A stretch of DNA of 64,000 bases, from the NCBI GenBank assembly GCA_013306675.1, contig JABLUY010000117.1:1-64000 (forward strand), read 5' to 3'. The translations under genes and the position numbers were made by a program. The DNA is from Thraustochytrium sp. TN22. Lineage: Eukaryota > Sar > Bigyra > Thraustochytrida > Thraustochytriidae. A model generated the notes under the pieces. That model saw nothing but the letters and a program-made list of their open reading frames with translations. It ran no database searches and was not told the DNA's origin. Below are positions 58,570 to 64,000 of this stretch, piece after piece (the first letter of the stretch is position 1; each line of letters starts with the position of its first letter).

Positions 58570-61500
58570 TCAAATTATATACTTTCGGTCAATACACTGG
58601 AGCTTGACGCCGGGGAAACGGTCGAGAAAGTCGAGCATTGCGGACCGCGAGATCTCGTACACAATAGCGGACGACTTGCATGTGATGACATGGCGGGTTG
58701 CGACGTCCTTGGTGAGCGCGTTGATGTCGCCGATGAGGGCGCCGGGGAAGAGGTCAATGTTCTCGGTCTCCTCAATCTGCTTAAAGTCGCCCGGGGGCGC
58801 CTTGTCAAAGAAGTTGAGCACGCCGTTCGCGAGCAGGTACATGTGCGTCTGCAGCTGGCCGCTGGCGCAAAGCGTCTCGTGGCGCGCCAGCTCGCGCGGC
58901 GCCGCCAGCAGCCGCTGGAACTCCTGCCGCTGCATCTGGTTCAACGCGCGGTCCAGCGTGTAGTTGAGCCGCACAAGGGCCCACGTTGGCAGATTGCGCG
59001 CCCTGGCGATCACGCGGATATTCTCCAGGATAGACACGCCCAGGTCAGTCTCCCGAAGGTACGAGAGGAAGTCCTCGCGCGGCAGCTCGATCGTGTACAG
59101 GTTCGTCAGCGCCACCACGTCCGCGTCCACCGTGCGCGAGACCTCGTTTTCTCCCAGGTGCGGCGCGTCGGCGTCCTCCAGCAAGCTCTGCTCGCCGAAG
59201 ACGTCGCCCACAAAGTACCGCGACGGTTTGCGCGGCTGCTCCACCGACACCGAGTTTGCCTCCGTCATGCTTGCGTCGCTCCCGCGCGACTGGTCGCTAG
59301 CGTTGCTGCTGCGCTTCCGCAAGCGAGCGCCGCGGAATCTTTCCTCAGTGCGGGGTTCGCTCGTCGAGCTCGTCCTAGGGCCACCACCTGGCTGGACGTC
59401 ATCGATCTCCATAAGCCTTTCCTCCGTGCTGCGCTCCTCTGTCTTGCCGTCGATGCCTTCGCCTTCCTCCTCGTCCTCCTCGTCCTCCTCGTCTTTGCTT
59501 GTCTCTGCGACCACGGCCGAGCGCGGGTGGTGCGAAAAGGACGACGGGATCGGAGCAAACTTGTGGCTGTAAGTCCCGCCGTCAAGGCTCGCTACGCTCG
59601 CGCTCATACTCCTCGCAGCCGTGCGCTTGCGGTGCTCTGAAAGCGTGTGCACCACCACCACTTCCTTGGACGCCTCAGACTCATGCTCGTCCGTGCTGCT
59701 GCTGCTGCGCTCCGGAAGCGAGGTTGACGAGGCCGCCGGGTGCGCGGGGAGTGACTCCGAGGACTCCATCTCCGAGCCAGCGATGGATACGGACCGGTGC
59801 GAATACAGGGCGCCCTCAATCGCGACGCCCGCGCGCACAATGTAGAGCGACGACCACGAGTCCCCACGCCGGAGCAAGGTCGACCCCTTAGGGTAGAACT
59901 TGACGTTCACCATTCCCAGCAGCTTGGCCATCTGTCGTCGGTCGGCGCGCAGGACCCGGAAATAAGGGACAGTGCCAAGCAGCGCCTCCAACGAGTGCGA
60001 GCTCTCGTCAACGTCCGGCTGGTAGCTTGCCACGTCAATGCGCAGCGTCGCCCACTGTGGCAGCGACTTGAGTCGCTTCGCGAACTTCGCATCCGACAGC
60101 TGCTTCGCGTCCACGTGCACCACGAAGAGCCGGCTGCGGACATTCTCCGGGAGTCGCGCCAGGGCCTCCATGGGCGTGTGAATTGGCGGCACGCCCGCCT
60201 CGTGCAAAATATGCGGCCGATACGCCGGCGAAAAGCTCCCGTCCGCCTGCCTGCGCGGCGCGCGGTGCCGCGACACTGGCGAGTTGCGCATCAGGTCCGC
60301 GAAGCGGCCCGCGCCGATCTTCATCTCCCGCCGCATGCGCTCGAAGAGCTTGAAGTTCGTGCATGTATCCCCCGAGTACACCAGGCCCTCGCCCATGAAC
60401 TTGACCTCAAAGCCAATCGTCGGGATCACGTGCACGCTGTAGTGAAAACTCCACGACCCGTCGTGGATCACCTTGGTCTCGCCGATCTTGACCGGTTCGA
60501 ACACGAAGAGCCCGCGCAGGAAACTTGCGCTCAGGTTGGAAATCGCCTCGTACTTGCGGATGAAAGAGTCCATGATGGTCCGAGTCGTATAGATCTTGAT
60601 CGAGGTCTCCGCGAGGATCTTCTGGAAGGCGCCCGCATCATGGTCCGCGTGGCAGTGCGTCAAGATCATCCCATCGATCAAACCCACCGGGATGCCCATG
60701 TCGCGCAGCACATTTGCCGAGTCCGGCGGCGGGTCCACCATGATGCCGCGCCGGTTCACCCACACCACGAAGCCCGTCGTCGTGCCCTTGGGGTCGAACC
60801 CGTGTGAGGTCCCGAGCATGGTCACGCCGAAGAGCGGCACATCAAAGGGCTCGTATGTCACCCGCCGCCGGCTCGTGAACCGCGGCCGCAAGAACTCGTG
60901 GTCCACCTGCGCGATGGTGCGCTTGCCCTCACGCACCAGATACTTCTTCAGCATCGGATTGTACTTGACGTATGTTTTCGATTCCTCGTCCAAGACCACC
61001 TTGTGCAGGTCGCACAGTCGTGGGATGGTCTGTCGCCCCAGGCTCTCGCGGCTCTCCTGCCGCTCTGCTTCGTCGTTGCCTATCGAGTAAACAGGCTTGT
61101 CTATGTTGCAGAAGTTCAGCAGTGCGTCTACAGTGATGGTCTCGCGCTGCTTGTCGAGTGCCAGGCCTTCCTGCACAAAATCCGGCCAGTGCGTGTCCAG
61201 GTTGTTCCTTGTCAGCGGCCCGCCAGGCAGCGCGTCCGCAAAGTCCTGGCTCAGGTCGTATGTCCCCGGCTCAGGCCCAAGCAAAGTCTCCTGGAAGATG
61301 ATGCGCACACGCCGCTCCACGTCGCGGGTCGTGATGAGCGTCACGCGCTTGCCAAACACGAAGAAGTTGAAGTACGCCGGGAACTCGAACTCCGCGATAT
61401 TGATGCCCAGTTGCCGGTCGAACATCTCCTCGCCCAAGATGACGAAGTTCGTCGGCACGCTCAGGCCCCAATTCAACGAGTCCTTGATGGTTTCTGGTGG

Positions 61501-61776
61501 CAGTCCGAACTGCACCGTGCCTTTGCCGTAGTTCACCAGCACGCCTCCGCGCGGCAGGGCCACCACGGCGGCGTCCGTCTTCGACACCTCCACCTCTAAT
61601 CCGAGGTCCTCGCACTTGGCGAGCTCCACCGCGTAGCTTCCATAGCCCCCGAGTGCGGTGCCCGCGCGGCTCCCCGCCAGTATCGTCGAGCTCGTCGAGC
61701 TCGTCTCCGTTTGGACACCATTCTCGCGGGACCGCCCGCTCCTCGACTGCGGCCGCGCCGACGCGCCCGCACCCAT
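58570..61776 (-). CDS. Class II cyclic-nucleotide phosphodiesterase with cNMP-binding domains
   Basis: A 1,068-residue protein with the domain set of Dictyostelium GbpA/PdeD, cGMP-stimulated phosphodiesterases that hydrolyse cyclic nucleotides. The N-terminus MGAGASA fits the N-myristoylation consensus. Residues about 315-560 form a metallo-beta-lactamase fold with the metal signature THCHADHD (373-380) and a VYSGDT motif near 467. A first cNMP-binding domain starts near residue 605 (FYPKGSTLLRRGDSWSSLYI) and resumes after a Ser/Glu-rich insertion of about 200 residues at YFVGDVFGEQSLLEDADAPH. A second one occupies the last 130 residues (GALIGDINALTKDVATRHVI). Neither phosphate-binding cassette keeps the full GE..AL...R.A pattern, so ligand and affinity are uncertain. 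The ATG at 61776 is preferred; the open frame upstream lacks homology. Confidence 0.85.
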   Translation of the reverse strand: MGAGASARPQSRSGRSRENGVQTETSSTSSTILAGSRAGTALGGYGSYAVELAKCEDLGLEVEVSKTDAAVVALPRGGVLVNYGKGTVQFGLPPETIKDSLNWGLSVPTNFVILGEEMFDRQLGINIAEFEFPAYFNFFVFGKRVTLITTRDVERRVRIIFQETLLGPEPGTYDLSQDFADALPGGPLTRNNLDTHWPDFVQEGLALDKQRETITVDALLNFCNIDKPVYSIGNDEAERQESRESLGRQTIPRLCDLHKVVLDEESKTYVKYNPMLKKYLVREGKRTIAQVDHEFLRPRFTSRRRVTYEPFDVPLFGVTMLGTSHGFDPKGTTTGFVVWVNRRGIMVDPPPDSANVLRDMGIPVGLIDGMILTHCHADHDAGAFQKILAETSIKIYTTRTIMDSFIRKYEAISNLSASFLRGLFVFEPVKIGETKVIHDGSWSFHYSVHVIPTIGFEVKFMGEGLVYSGDTCTNFKLFERMRREMKIGAGRFADLMRNSPVSRHRAPRRQADGSFSPAYRPHILHEAGVPPIHTPMEALARLPENVRSRLFVVHVDAKQLSDAKFAKRLKSLPQWATLRIDVASYQPDVDESSHSLEALLGTVPYFRVLRADRRQMAKLLGMVNVKFYPKGSTLLRRGDSWSSLYIVRAGVAIEGALYSHRSVSIAGSEMESSESLPAHPAASSTSLPERSSSSTDEHESEASKEVVVVHTLSEHRKRTAARSMSASVASLDGGTYSHKFAPIPSSFSHHPRSAVVAETSKDEEDEEDEEEGEGIDGKTEERSTEERLMEIDDVQPGGGPRTSSTSEPRTEERFRGARLRKRSSNASDQSRGSDASMTEANSVSVEQPRKPSRYFVGDVFGEQSLLEDADAPHLGENEVSRTVDADVVALTNLYTIELPREDFLSYLRETDLGVSILENIRVIARARNLPTWALVRLNYTLDRALNQMQRQEFQRLLAAPRELARHETLCASGQLQTHMYLLANGVLNFFDKAPPGDFKQIEETENIDLFPGALIGDINALTKDVATRHVITCKSSAIVYEISRSAMLDFLDRFPGVKLQCIDRKYII

Positions 61777-62347
61777 GTTGGCGCCGCGCGCCGCCTCCCG
61801 AGCGCGCGAGCGAGCGGCCTCGCCGCAGCGGACTCGTAGGCTTGCTTGCGTGCTTGCTTGCTTGCTCGCTTTCTTGCTTCGTGCCCACTGGGACGCTCTT
61901 TGTGCTGGGACGGGGACGCAGCGCCACCCAGCAGCGCGAACGGTCAAACGCAGCAACTGACAGCGCACCGTGATGGTGACTCGGACTGCAGTGGGGCTGT
62001 CTCGGCCCAGGCTGGCAGTGTCTGGCAGTGTTTGGCAGCGCCTGGCAGCGAGCCTGCACGCTCCCTCGATTCTGGCGTTGTACCAATTGCGTTGAACTGC
62101 ATTTTGCGCCACAATGCATCGCTGGCGCCACGCCTGACGGCGCATCGCGGCGCGGTGCGTCTCGTTGTGCCAGTTACTTGCTGCGTTACTGCTGCGTAGT
62201 GGTGACCTGCGCGCGAGCGCTGTCACGAACAAAGCGCCTGGCCGGCCGGCCGCGACGCGCGCGCAGGCAGCCTGCGCGCACGTCGGAGCGCTCCTTTGAC
62301 CGCTCGCGTGTGCGCAGGCCGACGACGCCGGGGTCTGCCCTGCAACC
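61777..62347. promoter_or_regulatory. Divergent promoter region, phosphodiesterase / USP40
   Basis: 570 bp between the two start codons (61776 minus, 62348 plus). It includes a CTTGCTTGCT run (61843-61880) and a TCTGGCAGTGTTTGGCAGCG-type short repeat (62015-62050). No TATA box is seen. Confidence 0.45.
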
Positions 62348-64000
62348 ATGAGGGCGCTGGGCGAGGAGGATGCCTCACATTCGTCCAGGTCGCTCGGGTC
62401 GTCGAGGTCCTCGTCGGCGTCCACCTTCGCAAGCGACGACCTGCGCGGTGCCGGTGACAACAACGAGGAGGACCTGTTCGATGATGGCTCCGAGTACGAC
62501 TTCGCGCGGCACGAGCAGAGGCAGCGTGAGCTGGACGCCTTCGTGGCGGCCGAGGGCCGCCACGCGCTCGCAGCGTGCGACCGTCTCTCCACGGAGATGA
62601 TTGGCCTGCACAATCAAGGTGCCACCTGCTACTTGAACTCCTTGCTTCAAGCGCTCTTCTTCAACAAGGCATTCCGAGAGCAGATTTACGCCTGGCAACC
62701 TGAAGAGGACACCGACGAGGCGAAGAGCATCCCGCTGCAGCTCCAGCGTCTCTTCGCCCGCCTACAGCTCGCCGAAGAGACTGCCGCCACCACCAAGGGG
62801 CTTACGCGCAGCTTCGGCTGGTCTGATGCTGATGCTCTCGAACAACAGGACGTCCAGGAGCTCTCGCGCATCCTCTTCGACTCGCTCGAGCAAGTCCAGG
62901 ACGGCAAGAAGTTCACCGCGCCCTTCACCGGCTCGCTCGTCGACTACCTCACCTGTCTGCGCTGCCGCCGCCGCCGTGCCCGCCGCGAGGAGTTCCAGGA
63001 TCTCAGCCTCGTCGTCCAGAACGCCGAGTCTGTCGAGGATGCCCTGCATGGCTTTGTCGACGTCGAGCGCCTCGACGGTGACAACCAGTACATGTGCGAG
63101 CACTGCAACGCCAAGACTGACGCCGTCAAGGGTCACCGCCTCGTACGCCTGCCCTCCACGCTTATCTTGCACCTGAAGCGTTTTCAGTTCGACTGGGAGT
63201 CTGGCCGTCGCAGCAAGATCGCGCATGGCGTCGCAATCCCGCTCCGCCTCGACGTCAGTGACCTGGTCGGCCTCGACGATGTGAGCCCCGCCGCCGGTCT
63301 CGACAAGATGGACGATGACAATGAAGACAGCGGGGCAGGCCCGCTCAACAGCGTCGACGCGCAAAACTCGATCTCCGAGTCGCTCTGCGAAGACCTCGAG
63401 CACTGCAAGGCACTCCGTGGGCGCGCAAGTCCGACCGAGGGCTCCATCGAGGCCTCCGAGGCGGCGCCCACGGAGTATCAGCTCACCTCCGTCATCGTAC
63501 ACCAGGGCAGCGCCAACTCGGGCCACTATTACGCCGTGGCGCGCACTGGCGACGGCGTCTGGCACGAGTTCAACGACACCTTCGTCTCCAAGATTGATGA
63601 GGATGACGTTGCGCGCATGTGCGCCAGCGGTGGCTCGCTGGCCGAGGGCGGCGCCTACATGCTCCTCTACACGCGCGTCAGTGAGGCCGACGACTTCGCC
63701 AAGCGGATTCTCCCCACCCAGGACCTCATCGACTGGGTCCAGGAGCGCAACGAGCTGCGCAGCCAGCTGCGCCGTGTCCGTACCATGGACTCCCAACTCG
63801 CGCGCGTGCGCGTGCTCGCTTGCGCAGCGGTCCGCTCGGACCGCGCAGGCCTGGTGGACATGCCCCGCGAAGCCCTCGTCACGCTGCACGGCCGCAAGGC
63901 CACGGCCGCAGACCTGAAAAGCCACGCCTACCGGCAACTTGTGCCGCAGGACGCCATGGAAGCTTTCCCTCTTGTTCGCTGCCGCCTCCGCCATGTTCGC
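62348..64000 (+). CDS. USP40: USP40-like ubiquitin-specific protease, partial
   Basis: 551 codons of an open gene running off the right edge. The first 85 residues are Ser- and Asp/Glu-rich, then the USP catalytic domain begins with the Cys box LHNQGATCYLNSLLQALFFN (Cys about residue 94). IPLQLQRLFARLQLAEE and SFGWSDADALEQQDVQELSR match USP40 and the related USP47 closely. Later landmarks are a zinc-finger CLRC...CEHC pair, LPSTLILHLKRFQFDW, and the His box QGSANSGHYYAVARTGDGVW with the final FNDTFVSKID and GGAYMLLYTR. Human USP40 has about 1,235 residues, so more than half may lie beyond the window. The ATG at 62348 is the first in frame. It removes ubiquitin from substrates; specific targets are unknown. 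Confidence 0.9.
   Translation, partial: MRALGEEDASHSSRSLGSSRSSSASTFASDDLRGAGDNNEEDLFDDGSEYDFARHEQRQRELDAFVAAEGRHALAACDRLSTEMIGLHNQGATCYLNSLLQALFFNKAFREQIYAWQPEEDTDEAKSIPLQLQRLFARLQLAEETAATTKGLTRSFGWSDADALEQQDVQELSRILFDSLEQVQDGKKFTAPFTGSLVDYLTCLRCRRRRARREEFQDLSLVVQNAESVEDALHGFVDVERLDGDNQYMCEHCNAKTDAVKGHRLVRLPSTLILHLKRFQFDWESGRRSKIAHGVAIPLRLDVSDLVGLDDVSPAAGLDKMDDDNEDSGAGPLNSVDAQNSISESLCEDLEHCKALRGRASPTEGSIEASEAAPTEYQLTSVIVHQGSANSGHYYAVARTGDGVWHEFNDTFVSKIDEDDVARMCASGGSLAEGGAYMLLYTRVSEADDFAKRILPTQDLIDWVQERNELRSQLRRVRTMDSQLARVRVLACAAVRSDRAGLVDMPREALVTLHGRKATAADLKSHAYRQLVPQDAMEAFPLVRCRLRHVR

Overview
This is eukaryotic nuclear DNA. It is very GC-rich, has long mostly uninterrupted reading frames, and carries a few short GT-AG introns. 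The gene set is that of a unicellular flagellated eukaryote with mitochondria, Mediator and GDP-sugar glycosylation: centriole protein CEP295, central-pair protein SPEF2/CPC1, a CCDC78-like protein, alternative oxidase, and a class II cyclic-nucleotide phosphodiesterase carrying cNMP-binding domains. Together with compact gene pairs and Q-rich proteins, this fits a stramenopile, most plausibly a thraustochytrid (Labyrinthulomycetes). That placement is an inference; no rRNA or other marker lies here.

Layout. 0.6-2.0 kb (-): GDP-mannose/nucleotide-sugar transporter. 2.5-7.2 kb (-): CEP295 homologue with a short first exon. 7.2-12.0 kb: gene-poor, simple repeats. 12.0-13.9 kb (+): Q-rich protein with a possible KilA-N/Bro-N-like domain. 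14.4-16.4 kb (+): AP endonuclease 2. 16.5-17.8 kb (-): PTAR1, head-to-head with a fucosyltransferase-like type II membrane protein (17.9-19.9 kb, +). 20.3-27.6 kb (-): a second glycosyltransferase, a GT15 mannosyltransferase domain fused to a fucosyltransferase-like domain, cut in two by a 4.68 kb insertion. 28.3-31.8 kb (+): SPEF2, tail-to-tail with a CCDC78-like degenerate kinesin (31.8-35.1 kb, -). 35.8-36.7 kb (-): alternative oxidase. 38.2-42.0 kb (-): PH-PDZ-armadillo protein. 42.0-49.4 kb: gene-poor. 49.4-51.5 kb (+): Q/S-rich protein. 51.6-53.3 kb (+): unknown spliced gene. 53.6-54.2 kb (+): MED31. 54.3-54.8 kb (-): TPR-like gene remnant. 55.1-55.8 kb (-): Mpv17/PMP22 protein. 55.8-58.6 kb: gene-poor. 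58.6-61.8 kb (-): metallo-beta-lactamase/cNMP-binding phosphodiesterase, divergent from a USP40-like deubiquitinase (62.3 kb to the window edge, +).

The most unusual structure is the insertion at 22,052-26,729. It consists of two copies, each exactly 2,337 bp, of one DNA transposon in opposite orientation. One copy sits inside the other, 45 bp from its end. Both insertions are flanked by ATAT, and the copies differ at only about two sites that I can see. The result is a nearly perfect palindrome with two 2,292-bp arms and a 49-bp loop. The element has piggyBac-like features (terminal CCC, C-terminal YN..GGVD segment, cysteine-rich finger) joined to a YqaJ-type PD-(D/E)xK nuclease segment. Removing insertion plus one ATAT restores an uninterrupted 893-codon host frame, so the disruption is recent.

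Functional links are inferred. The GDP-mannose transporter, GT15 domain and fucosyltransferase-like domains would all serve GDP-sugar glycosylation in the Golgi. CEP295, SPEF2 and CCDC78 belong to centriole and flagellum biology. Intergenic DNA is marked by pentanucleotide tandem repeats and (CTAG)n/(AGCT)n tracts.
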